From Myotis daubentonii (taxonomy: Eukaryota > Chordata > Mammalia > Chiroptera > Vespertilionidae): a stretch of DNA of 64,000 bases. Position 1 is the stretch's first letter. Each line of letters begins with the position of its first letter. The notes under the pieces are model-generated. The model ran no database searches. It had not been told where the DNA came from and saw only the letters and a list, made by a program, of their open reading frames with translations. Shown piece after piece: positions 1-9,893 of this stretch. Position numbers and translations under genes: made by a program. The stretch is taken from contig NC_081849.1 of NCBI RefSeq assembly GCF_963259705.1, positions 56,578,093 to 56,642,092 of the forward strand, written 5' to 3'.

Positions 1-2295
1 CATACATTGCTTCTTTTAATCCTTGCAACAACTACCAAGAGTGTTATTAATATTTCTGCTTTATCTAAGAGAAAACTGATGATCAAAAGGGATTAGTGAA
101 TTGCCTAAGACTTACAAAACCACTAAATGATAAAACTGCGTGTGGTACCCTAAACTTCTGCTTCCAAATCCAAAGAGGACACTCCGCCTCCCACCCTTGT
201 GACATGTTCTTCCTCCTTTTAATTAATTTAGCATAGCTCCGACTTTACAAAATGTCAGCCTATATTAGGGAGTTATGTTCCATCCTGTGTCAGAATGAAG
301 CACACAAAATTATTTTTCAGGACAGAAGCATGCAAATATCAGCAATTCCAAATAGTTCAATTTAATATATACAGAGCCCCTGTGAAGATATTTGATAATT
401 TTCAGCACTACTCATTTGCAGCACTACTCATATCGAAATGTCCTGTTTTAAAACAATATCATAAAATATTTAGTGTTTCTTCTTGTTTTAAAACATCAGT
501 TCTAGCACTTGAAGCTGTGTCTGTGTACACACACTGGTTTCATCAATTTGATTGAGTCAGTTAAGCCTATGCAACTAAAACCCTCCAGTGAGTTAGTTTG
601 ACAAAACTATTTGTTTGTTTTTGTTTTATTGTATACCAATAAAGATGGTTCAAAAGGGTTCGTTTGCCTAGAAGCAGTGTAAGTGATGCAGTGAGAAAAG
701 GTGCTTGTGGGCAGGGGTTCAAGGGGGTTCTCAGATGACAGAAGCCCTTCTGCGAGGCCTCAGGATGCTGAGAGGGGGGAGGGTGGTCATGTTCAGAATG
801 CTCTCATTTCCTGCCCTCTCCCCAGGGAGGCATAGATATCATAAAAGGTCCTGAAATGAACTTTTCTGGATCTTAAAATAATTCCTTTTTAACTTTTAAG
901 GATGGGCAAAATTTAGGTTTGGTCTTTCCATTAAAAAAAAAAAAAAAAGATTGGCAGTCATTTAAAAAAGAACAATCACACTGTCCAAACCATGAATTTA
1001 ATAACCTGTGTTCATAGATTTTACAATGTTTTTAAGCAAAGTACAGTATGGTCCTTTTTTAAAAAAATCATAGACTTTACTCAGTTTTAACTGAGGGAGA
1101 AAAGTAAGAGTAAGAAGAGAGAGATACCCATATGTCAAGCTATTTGACAAGGCATACTGTCACAATTACTGTTTAAGACATAGGCAGATTCCTCAGTCAT
1201 ACTGGGTTCTATCAGATGGATAGCAAGTTTTATAGCGCAGAGTCAAAATGTAATTGTAAGCTATACTATGATATGATTAATAATTAAGAATTTTCATTAT
1301 TTCAGGCACTCACTAATTATATTTGTATATGTTCATAAATAAATAGCTATTGAGTGCAAATTGTAGGTATAGCAAGCTTACTCAGGTACTTTACAGCCCT
1401 GTGAATATAATTCTGAACGGAAGGGGTACATGAGGTTCCAAAGTGGCTATTTATATATATTTTTTTAATTAAACTTGCTTGTCCAACCTTGATCCCCACA
1501 CTTTCTATTTTCAAAAAAATAAACACATTTAATAAATAAAAGTTTTAGAGAAATAGCTTCATTTGTATTACTTCTCAATGTTACAACTTCATCTTTACTA
1601 CCTCTAGATAATAATAACCATAATAGATTATACTTAAGGTCAAGCATAAGGAGCTTCAGTAAAAACTATATGCCACGGTGATCTATTTAGACATTAGCAT
1701 AACCACAAAGGACCTACTTTACCAGAGCACTAACTTGTCTATATCTGAGCCTTAGGGGTTTTCATGAACATTTATCAAATCCTCCTGCAGAGAGACCTGG
1801 GCTGCTGGTCTCTCTAGAATGAGCGCGTCTTTTGGCGCTTTGCTGGTCAGACCACTGGGAGATCAGGAAAAAAGCATACTCAGTAAGTGATTCAGGGTTT
1901 TAGAATTCATTTCCCTTGCCAAGAAAGGAAAACCAGAGTCTTTGGGGGACTGAGAAGCTCACATATTTACACATGTATTTACTTGAAGAAGTGTGGTGCA
2001 AATTCCCAGGACTCCTAGGAAAATAAGAATGCTGTTTTGTGGTTATATTTGGCAGAAGGACTAGAGATTCAATGTTATGACAGACAAATATTACAAACAC
2101 TGAAATAAATGAAATAAGACATTTATCTTATTTATGCACCACAAATGTTTCAAATAATTCATAAGAGTTTTGCAAATGAATACAGGTCCACAAACTTAAG
2201 GTTGAATGATATTAAGTTGGACTCAGAAGAATCCTAGAGAAAAGTAAAAAATGTTGTAAAATAAAAACAAGACACAAAATATAGATGATATTGAA
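1..2295. other. AT-rich non-coding DNA, no gene recognised
   Basis: Only short open frames occur (under 90 codons), with no protein family I recognise and no SINE or Helitron signature. An A-run lies near 933-948, and a G-rich patch at about 700-835 ends in a pyrimidine/CAG stretch. I see nothing that supports an exon. Confidence 0.6.
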
Positions 2296-2391
2296 GGTCC
2301 ATTTTATCACCTACATCAATGTACAATTTCTAAGTAACTTAAGTCCTGTGGTCTATTTTATGACCTACATCAACATAGAATTCTAAGTAAA
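2296..2391. repeat. Two-copy local tandem duplication (about 54-bp period)
   Basis: Two diverged copies of one segment lie side by side. The first (2296-2337) runs from GGTCCATTTTATCACCTACA to TCTAAGTAA. The second (about 2350-2391) runs from GGTCTATTTTATGACCTACA to TCTAAGTAA. A 12-bp spacer separates them. It looks like a simple local duplication with later substitutions. Confidence 0.75.
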
Positions 2392-3724
2392 ATAGGTTTT
2401 AGAGAATATCAGAAAACAAATTTCATTGTATTTATTCCCCAGTACCCTAAATTATGCCTAATATACCAAGCAAGCTCAATAAATACCAATTGATATGGAT
2501 ATATTGCAAAATTTTGGTAAAGTGAAATTATTCTATTCTAATTTATTTCATATTCTGAAAATAATGAAAGATTTCAAGCCTACAGAAATCAAACAAGTGT
2601 TTTTATATAATTGTTCCATCAAATATGTCATTGAGATAATTTATGTCAGCCTGAATATCAATTCTACTTATGTCATAGACATTTTATTTCTATAGTATAA
2701 AACACTGAGAAAGTTCTATAAATTAAAATGTCAAATTAAGTGCTAAAATATAGAAAAGAAATAACTTTAAAAAACATATTTCCTGTAGCAAAATGATATA
2801 AGCCTTGACTACCGAACACTAACAAATAAAAGTTAATAGGCATGGCTAAATCACAGTCATTCGAGTTGCAAGCCATGTAGGAACTCTAGATCTATGTTAC
2901 CTCTATCTAAATCTGTCTACAGTTCTGGTTCACTAACTGTAGAAGTTATAAATTTCTGTTATGGAACTTGCTATCACAGGAATAGGGATAAATTAAGCTC
3001 TATTGTGTGATTGGCCAAAATGTCCTAACAAACATTTCATATATCCAATCAATTTAATAGAATAATAATATTTTATAAATGAATCCATGTAAAATAGGGA
3101 GATAAAGAGTAAAAATAAATTTCTACAAAGTGCAGTCAACCCTGTCTCTAAAGGCATATTCTAAGGGTCATTGACCAATGTTATTAGCAGATAGGAGCAG
3201 TCAGTAGGCATAAGCTGTGGGATGACAGGCTGACTAATTCCCTGAAAAGGTCCCTTTCACTGAGTTTTACTGTAGGATGTGAATGAAATTAACTGAATGG
3301 GATCACCTGGGGTATCAGATTACTATGGATTAGATCATTGGACTAAGTTATGAAATGAAAATACATTCCACTTTCCTTTACTACTGAATCATGGGATAAA
3401 ATGTTGGTGTGCCCATTAGGGATGTAATGATTTATCAGTATGCAGTACTTAGAGCACACAAAACAGGTATAAAAGACTATATTTTAAGCAGGGCTAATCT
3501 TTTTGTAAGTACAGGCCATGGGTGGCTCTCAGTAAGAAAGCATACTAGACACAGTGAGAACATACTAGAATTTTTTTTACATTAGTTTTTTTACACAATA
3601 ATACTTGATACGTACTCCTCTTCTCTTCCTACTGTAGTCCCATAAGCTGAACCATAGTCACTTCACAATAGCTGCTTGAAGGGAAAGACCAGAGCTTCCT
3701 GCTTCCTTCTACCCTTACTCCTAC

Positions 3725-3729
<5 letters not shown>
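2392..3729. other. AT-rich non-coding DNA
   Basis: No repeat family or gene recognised. Frames are short and stop-rich on both strands. Confidence 0.5.

Positions 3730-3765
<36 letters not shown>
3730..3765 (+). repeat. (CT)n microsatellite
   Basis: A clean run of CT dinucleotides, about 18 units. Confidence 0.97.
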
Positions 3766-3769
<4 letters not shown>

Positions 3770-3837
3770 ACTAATAATGATAAATTGGGTGCTCCTTAAG
3801 ATTCTATAATTTTACTTTCATCTATTTACTTTTAAAA

Positions 3838-3960
3838 GAAGAATTAACAAGCATCTCTTGAACACATAACAGGTTCAACGCTGGGGAGCCAAGGAAAAAA
3901 TATAGATAGGGTCCCTTTTCTTCCTCAACAAGTTCATCTGGGGATGTTTTCAATGAACTG
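3838..3960 (+). mobile_element. Old L2/MIR-class fragment
   Basis: The segment reads like the mammal-wide 'cacataac..ggttcaacgctgggga' block, followed by a 'gggtcccttttcttcctcaa' block seen in L2/MIR-class repeats. It is strongly diverged, so the exact family is uncertain. Confidence 0.45.
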
Positions 3961-4047
3961 TTTGAGTCAGTACCTCTATCTAGTGTGAAACTGGACAATG
4001 CAATACCTTTCTGAGAAGGACTAGATCAGTGATAAAATCTGAGTTGA

Positions 4048-4260
4048 GCCCTAGTTGGTTGGCTCAGTGACTAGAGCATTGGCTTGAAGGCTGAAGGGCC
4101 CTGGGTTCAACTCTGGTCAAGGGCACATGCCTGGGTTGCGGGCTCAATCCCCAGTGTGGGGTGTGCAGGAGGCAGCCAATCAATGATTCTCTCTCATCAC
4201 TGATGTTTCTCTCTCCTTCTACCTTCCTCTCTGAAATCAATAAAAATATATTTTAAAAAA
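4048..4260 (+). mobile_element. VES SINE
   Basis: tRNA-derived SINE typical of vesper bats. The head has a Pol III A box (TTGGCTCAGTGACTAGAG) and a B box-like GGTTCAACTC, then the body block GTGCAGGAGGCAGCCAATCA and the CT-rich segment. The tail is AATCAATAAAAATATATTTT. A short target duplication (TGAGTTGA) flanks it at about 4040-4047 and 4262-4269. The 'gcttgaaggctgaagggccc' part places it in the subfamily whose head reads ACTGAAGGGTCC. Confidence 0.93.
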
Positions 4261-4269
4261 TTTGAGTTG

Positions 4270-4912
4270 AGCTTTTTATCAGGTTGAAAGGGAAGGTGGG
4301 TGTATCAGATGGGGAGAAAAATGGTCAATTAAAAAGCAAAGAAAATATTCAGAAAAATTAAAATAATTATGTTTCTCTGAAGTCTACAGAAAGGTAATGA
4401 AAAAAACTGCCATTTCAACATTCAGGTATAGGACTCTTTACAAATTCTTCAAACAAAACTAATGCACACCCATTAGAGTTCCTGTTTGTGTACTGTTCTG
4501 GCAGAATTGGAACAGAACCAGGTAGGAGTTTAGCTCCTCCCTCCATGAAAACATGAAATCTTAGCCTGAGTTACTTGGTCACTTGACATAGTAAACTAGA
4601 TACTTGGCTGTTGATGGTCTTTTAAAAATTAAAATAATTCTATTGCTTAAAAATCTAGACTTTAGCTAATCCTTTTAGGCAAAATAAATCTCTAGTGTGC
4701 TGCATGTGATATGGTACATTTGAAAATAAAAATTCCTCATAAAATTTTTTTAAACAAATAAATCAGACCAATCAATGTTCATGAAATACTTAATTCCTCT
4801 GGTAGTTTCCCTACTAGTAAAGTTCCTACACAACCCCTGAAAGATACTGGCCAATACATTCTCAAAAAGAGTCAGTTGATTAGTTTAAGAGGAATATCTT
4901 CTAATATAAAAA
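4270..4912. other. AT-rich non-coding DNA
   Basis: Spacer between two SINEs. I see no gene, repeat family or conserved motif. Confidence 0.5.
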
Positions 4913-4921
4913 CATTCAGTG

Positions 4922-5141
4922 GCCCAGCCAGTATGGCTCAGTGGTTGAGCGAGCATCGACCTATGAACCAGGAGGTCACAGTTTGATTCCAGGTCAGGGC
5001 ACATGCCCATGTTGCAGGCTAGATCCCCAGGAGGGTGCATATAGGAGGCAGCCGATCAATGATTTTCATCATTGATGTTTCAATCTCTCTCCCTCTCTTT
5101 CTCTGAAATCAATAAAAATATGTATATATAAAAAAAAGCAT
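4922..5141 (+). mobile_element. VES SINE
   Basis: The head reads GTATGGCTCAGTGGTTGAGC with 'ctatgaaccaggaggtcaca', the common VES subfamily, followed by a B box-like TTTGATTCC and the GGAGGCAGCCGATCAATGAT block. The tail is AATCAATAAAAATATG plus an A-run. CATTCAGTG is duplicated at 4913-4921 and 5142-5150. A 4-bp insertion (GAGC repeated) sits just after the A box. Confidence 0.95.
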
Positions 5142-5274
5142 TCAGTGAAATGAACCTAGAAAAATGTAGGCTGAAGTTTGTGGTTGTTTCAGGGTATTAG
5201 ATGATAGTATTGCTGGTAGACAAGTAGTTACAAGTATTGCGCATTGTGTTGTCATAATAAGCAGTCTTTTTCTT

Positions 5275-5484
5275 TTTCTTTTTCTTTTAATATATTTTAT
5301 TGGTTTTTTACAGAGAGGAAGGGAGAGAGAGATAGAGAGTTAGAAACATCGATCAGCCGCCTCCTGCACATCTCCTACTGGGGATGTGCCCGCAACCCAG
5401 GTACATGCCCTTGACCGGAATCGAACCTGGGACCTTTCAGTCTGCAGGCCGACGCTCTATCCACTGAGCCAAACCGGTTTTGGC
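5275..5484 (-). mobile_element. VES SINE with a perfect 16-bp target duplication
   Basis: Reverse-strand VES copy. Its head (right end) reads ACCGGTTTGGCTCAGTGGAT and carries the B box GGTTCGATTCC. Its 3' end (left) is the AT-rich tail. AAGCAGTCTTTTTCTT is repeated exactly at 5259-5274 and 5485-5500. A perfect duplication and intact A and B boxes suggest a fairly recent insertion. Confidence 0.97.
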
Positions 5485-5500
5485 AAGCAGTCTTTTTCTT

Positions 5501-5839
5501 AAAAGCAGTCACCAAGTATGATTACAAAAGAATAAATGCTAAGTACAAGGACAACAAAAGCAGTTATGAAACTAATTGATCTCTAGGACAGTAACTCTTG
5601 AATAGAAAATAATAACCCAATATTTATAATTAATAACATAAAATAAGGCAAGTTTGGAAGTGGTGCCCTATGTTTGTTGCAATTTGCAAACACAGACTGG
5701 AAGTCAATGACTGCTTGACACGTCCTTGAGTGCACATTGTTATCTTTTTTCCTATTAAATAAAGTAGCTCAAGAAACATTACCTTTCATAGGAAAAATTT
5801 ATTGTATTAGTAATATAACCCCAGAAGAGCTTAAAGACT
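5501..5839. other. AT-rich non-coding DNA
   Basis: Nothing recognisable on either strand. Confidence 0.45.
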
Positions 5840-5975
5840 TTACTGTGATTTTTTTTCTTGAATATATTTGACATGTAATCATTGTGCAAATTTAAGGTGT
5901 ACAGTATGTTACTTTGATATATTTATTATATGATTATGACATATTATAATATGATTGCCAATGTAGAGATAAATA
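5840..5975. mobile_element. Old LINE-1-derived fragment
   Basis: The text 'gaatatatttgacatgtaatcattgtgca' followed by 'taaggtgtacagtatgttac' matches the non-coding L1 block whose consensus reads roughly 'ttgacatataacattgtatt..aggtgtacaacatgatgatt'. Diverged and truncated. Orientation was not determined. Confidence 0.6.
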
Positions 5976-6900
5976 ATAAAAAGGAAAAGAGGCCTGGATT
6001 TATAGTAAATGTGTACAACAGGAGAGACACACTGGCTGGAATTTCCCACCACCCCCACTCAACCTGTGCACTAGACTTTCTTTATACCCTGAGATATTCT
6101 ATCTCTGCTCTTCCTGAAATTGTGAGACCAAATTGCTACCATTGCAACCACCAACTGCATTACACACCCAGGAGCCTGCAGGGAGGGTTTTCTCAGTCCT
6201 CATGTGACTCCAAGTCACACATGGACCATGTCCTACCTTTGGGCTTTGCAAAATACCTCTAACCTTTTACCTTGTGAATCTGATGTTGTTTTTTAAAGCA
6301 AATACTATGGTGGACCTGTGAGGCCCCCAGGGATGTACACAGAAGTGTGGAAGAGTTAGAGGTTCATGGAGCACCTTTGACTAATGGGAACCAGAACCAG
6401 CGGAAGAATTTTGTATCCCTTTCTAACCCTGATGATAACCCTTGGAGAGTTTATCAAGACTCTTGGAGAAGGACCAATCAGCTAGTCAAGAAGCTGGAGC
6501 CAGCTGAGTACTATACTCTATTTGCATTTCTGTCTCTCTTCTTAAATGCCTGGCTTTCATTTTCCTCATTCCCTATTCCCTGGGGTTACACTAGTACTTC
6601 CGGAGAAAATGCCCAGCCAAATAGAAAAAGCATATGCTTCGCCTCAGGCTTTATTTCCTGGGGAACCAAGGCTAAGGGGTGGGCTGTACTCATCTACTGT
6701 GAGGGTCAGGATAGACTTCCCTGAGAAAGCTACAAGGGTACTGACATTCTCAGGGCCACAGATAAATTGGAGATTGCAGTAAGGAGGGCTGGAGTTGGGA
6801 AGGAGATAATTCCAACTTGCATGTGCAAAGTTCTGGTTAGGGCAGGGGTATAGTGCTTTGAAAGAAATAAAAGTAGGTCAGTAGGGAAAATTATATGAAA
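5976..6900. other. Unassigned segment with overlapping open frames
   Basis: This is the least repeat-like and most GC-balanced stretch of the first 9 kb. It holds an open frame at 5930-6262 and another at 6347-6724 that opens with GTG. A pyrimidine-rich tract ending in AG at about 6288-6300 looks like a splice acceptor. From there one frame reads YYGGPVRPPGMYTEVWKS and stops, while the neighbouring frame continues from about 6347. This could be a decayed processed copy with a frameshift, or chance. I do not recognise the protein. Confidence 0.3.
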
Positions 6901-6904
6901 AAAC

Positions 6905-7065
6905 TAACAGCTAACACTACATGCCAAGTACTGCTCTAAGCATTTTACAGCTATTATCACATCTAACTGTCACAAGTCTCTGAACTAGGTCCCATTAGTG
7001 GTCCCATTTTATAGATGAAGAAAGGCAGAGAAAGGTTACTGGAATTGCCCAAAGTTGTGTAAATG
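6905..7065 (-). mobile_element. MIR SINE
   Basis: Reverse-strand MIR. 'catgccaagtactgctctaa' then 'gcattttacag' corresponds to the 'tgccaggcactgttctaagc..tttaca' part. 'cccattttatagatgaagaa' and 'ttgcccaaagttgtgt' are the core region. Old and diverged. Confidence 0.88.
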
Positions 7066-7067
7066 GA

Positions 7068-7270
7068 GTGGTGGCATAGAATTTGAGAACACAGACTTGA
7101 ATTCTATACTGCCTGGGTTTGGATTCCTGCTCTGCTACTTACCAGTTATGTGACTGAACTCTCTGGGATGCAATTCCTTCATCAGTTAAATGGACTAATA
7201 ATCATATCTCCCTCATAGTATTGGTATAGAATTAGATAAGTGTTTGCAAAGACTTTCAAGCAGTTTTAAG
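7068..7270 (+). mobile_element. MIR SINE
   Basis: Forward MIR. It shows 'actgcctgggtttggattcc', 'tgctctgctacttaccagtt', 'atgtgactgaactctctggg', 'cagttaaatggactaataat' and 'ctcatagtattg', in the consensus order. It lies directly next to a MIR of the opposite strand, giving a facing pair. Confidence 0.92.
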
Positions 7271-7319
7271 TGCTCACATATTAAATATTGTGTAGCTGTT
7301 TTAGAAAGAATAAAGTCAG

Positions 7320-7524
7320 CCAGGCTGGTATGGCTCATTGGTTGAGCATCGACCCATGCACCAAGAGGTCGCCAGTTTGATGCCCTGGTTGTGGGCTCTA
7401 TTTCCAGTGGGGGAGTTGCAGGAGGCAGCCAATCAATGTTTCTCTCTCATGGATGTTTCTATCTCTCCCTCTACCTTCCTCTCTCTGTAAAAATCAATAA
7501 AATATATTTTAAATTAAAAAAGGG
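7320..7524 (+). mobile_element. VES SINE
   Basis: The head reads CTGGTATGGCTCATTGGTTG with 'gcatcgacccatgcaccaag'. The body has AGGAGGCAGCCAATCAATG and the tail AATCAATAAAATATATTTT. TAAAGTCAG is repeated at 7311-7319 and 7525-7533. The middle is about 10-15 bp shorter than in other copies: the 'caggtcagggcacatgcc' part is lost. Confidence 0.94.
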
Positions 7525-7591
7525 TAAAGTCAGTTTCAAGCAAAATTCTGGGTCCAGATCCCATGCTTCATAAGCATTATTCTGATTTTTC

Positions 7592-7679
7592 TTAAAATAT
7601 GTTTTTAATGAGTTTTAGAGAGAGAGGAAGGGAGGGAGTGAGGGAGAGAGAGAAAGAGGGAGGGGAAGGGGGAGGGAGG

Positions 7680-7740
<61 letters not shown>

Positions 7741-7898
7741 ACATGGGTGTGAGAGACAAACATTGATAGGCTGCCTCCAGCATGCCCCCACTGAGGATTG
7801 AACCTGAAATCTGGGCATGTGCCCGGACCAAGAATAGAATCTGAGACCCTTTGGTGCATGGGAGGATGACCAACTAACTGAGCCACACCGGCCAGGGC
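7592..7898 (-). mobile_element. VES SINE with expanded GA tract
   Basis: Reverse-strand copy. The head at the right end reads GCCCTGGCCGGTGTGGCTCA and continues as 'gttagttggtcatcctccca', a variant head type. The CT-rich part of the body has expanded into a (GA)n tract (7683-7732 on +), which makes the element about 100 bp longer than usual. Confidence 0.93.
7683..7732 (+). repeat. (GA)n microsatellite inside a SINE
   Basis: Pure GA dinucleotides grown from the pyrimidine-rich body of the reverse-strand VES SINE. Confidence 0.95.
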
Positions 7899-7899
7899 T

Positions 7900-9072
7900 A
7901 TTCTGTCTTTAATTATGTAAACAACAACGATTAGTAATAACTTAGCAAGGTAAGTACAATTTAAAGGTATAAAACAGTATTTGTGGCATGGACTTGTTGA
8001 TTCTTAAATACCACTTCTATAATATTCTCAAATATGGATAATACAGTTTTACTGTTCTACTAAACTTAATAATATATAACAAAGGGTGGAAGAATGTAAA
8101 TCCTATTTAATATAATATTCTCTCCGGGGATTTTACACAAAAAGCGCCATCCAGACAACAAAGAAAGGTTGTATCTTACTTGCCCTAATAGGAGTGTTGA
8201 GTTTACTATGGCTCCCCCATTTCATGTGGACATGTGGAACATATTGAGCAAGCAAAATGGTATGTTTAAAAAACATAAAAGGCCTAAGAGCAAGGGGATT
8301 CTGTTGTTGGAAGAAAACTTGGCCGGTCTTATAAGGCTTACTAGTAATTCGTGGGAAAGGAAGGCAGGCAGGCAGCTACAATATCTGTCCTGACAATATA
8401 AATGGACACAGTATTATAACTTGTTTGGACATAGGTGTTTCTTAATTATCCTTGTTTTAATTGAAGACACTGTAGTGCTCTTCCTTTTCAAAAAACAAAC
8501 AAACAAAAGAAACAGAATCAAAAGCATTTCAAATATATACAAAAGTAGTAAAACTTCACAATAGTGCATGGAAATTTAATAATAGCAGGATTTCTGCAAA
8601 TATTTACGCCCCAACACTGTGTCTATAATGGCTCTTCCAGGCAAATACAAAATCCAGAATTTTACACAGGGTATTTGCACCATATTAAATAACAGGTATC
8701 TTTAGTTTTGGGATATTATTTTCTGATGCAGTATGAGATTTGTTAAATAAGTTTTATTCATAATTCTATAATTTTAAGAACACATAATTGAAGAAGAATA
8801 TATTTAATCCTTTTTGAAGAATGATTTTATATGTTTCTGTTTTAGGAAAATGCCCATCATTCATTACAGTGTGATCCTACGATGCTGGGTGAAGGATATG
8901 TCCCACCACTCACCCCTGCAAAGACCCCACCACGTCCCTCACAAACTTAACTTCTCCTTTGACCTCAGTAGACTTAATAGTCAGTTTCTTACTTTTACAT
9001 CCTCCTTTGCCTCACTTAACAAGATGTTCTAGCAGATCTGCTCACAAAGATTTCACAGAGCCACTCTGTCCT
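7900..9072. other. AT-rich non-coding DNA
   Basis: No gene or interspersed repeat recognised. There is a short AAAC-repeat near 8491-8507. Confidence 0.45.
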
Positions 9073-9433
9073 TTGGTACACAGTAGTCTGCCATCATCCC
9101 CGAGGGATAGGTTCCAATACTTGAGTAGTAACGAACCATTTGTGGGTAGAAGATATAAACAGAATATATATATAACTTAACTGAGCTCTTATCATGCACT
9201 GTGGCCATAACTTTTGCAGTGTGAGGTATGACAGCAAAACTAGCGTGCATTTTTTCTTCTTCACAAGTTCACAGATAAAAGATTCCTTCTTACCTTAGTT
9301 CTGAGCAACTTTAGAATATGACTTTTTTATTTCGTTAAGTCAAGAACTTAAGCTTTTTCACTTAAAAGAAGCACTTTTTGGTTTCCCATTGCCTATCCAT
9401 TACTATTCTTGTGTTTGGGGGCATTAAGTAAAA
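9073..9433. mobile_element. Tigger-like DNA transposon, left part
   Basis: Begins with ACAGTAGTCTGCCATCATCC, a pogo/Tigger-like terminal repeat. Later it has 'cgttaagtcaagaacttaag' and 'ttaaaagaagcactttttgg', the subterminal text of Tigger-type non-autonomous elements. It stops at 'ggcattaagtaaaa', where a Helitron array interrupts it, and resumes at 10650 as 'taagggtgacttgaacac'. Confidence 0.75.
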
Positions 9434-9893
9434 CTAGAGGCCCAGTGCACAAAAATTTGTGCACTCACGGGGGTCCCTCAGCCCGGTCTGTTCCCTCTCA
9501 CAGTCTGGGACCCCTCAGGGGATGTCCACCTGCTGGCGTAAGCCCGCTCACCGGGGGATTGTGCCTAAGCTAGCAGTCAGACATCCCTCTGGAAACCTGG
9601 GAGCCCTCGGGGGATGTCCACTTGCCAGCGGGGAGCAGACCTAAGCTGCAGTCGGACATCCTTAGTGCTGCTGAGGAGGCGGGAGAGGCTCCCACCACCA
9701 CCACTATACTGGCAACTGTCAGCCTGGCTTGTGGCTGAGCAGAGCTCCCCCTGTAGGAGCACAATGACCACCAGGAGCAGCTCCTGCATTGAGCATCTGC
9801 CCCCTGGTGGTCAGTGTGTGTCATAGTGACCAGTCATTCCCAGTCGTTCTGCTGTTAGGGTCAATTTGCCTATTACCCTTTTATTATATAGGA
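9434..9893 (-). mobile_element. Helitron unit C (HeliBat-type), array 1
   Basis: On its own strand it starts TCCTATATAATAAAAGGGTA and ends with the hairpin GTGCACAAATTTTTGTGCAC plus GGGCCTCTAG, the Helitron TC...hairpin...CTRR layout. Its CTAG end touches host A at 9433. Its TC end abuts unit B directly. It carries two facing CTCF-core-like motifs (9768-9780 and 9797-9810). It has no Rep/helicase coding capacity, so it is non-autonomous. Confidence 0.93.
9768..9810. promoter_or_regulatory. Facing pair of CTCF-core-like motifs in a Helitron
   Basis: CCACCAGGAGCAG (+) at 9768-9780 faces CCACCAGGGGGCAG (-) at 9797-9810. The second matches the known CTCF core CCASYAGRKGGCRS well; the first is shorter by one base. 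The motif match is seen in the sequence; binding is not shown. The same pair recurs in the related unit at 47643-47900. Confidence 0.45.

Noticed and set aside
7592..7886. Ser/Leu-repeat open frames on the minus strand
   Set aside because: They are translations of the (GA)n/(CT)n tract of a SINE.
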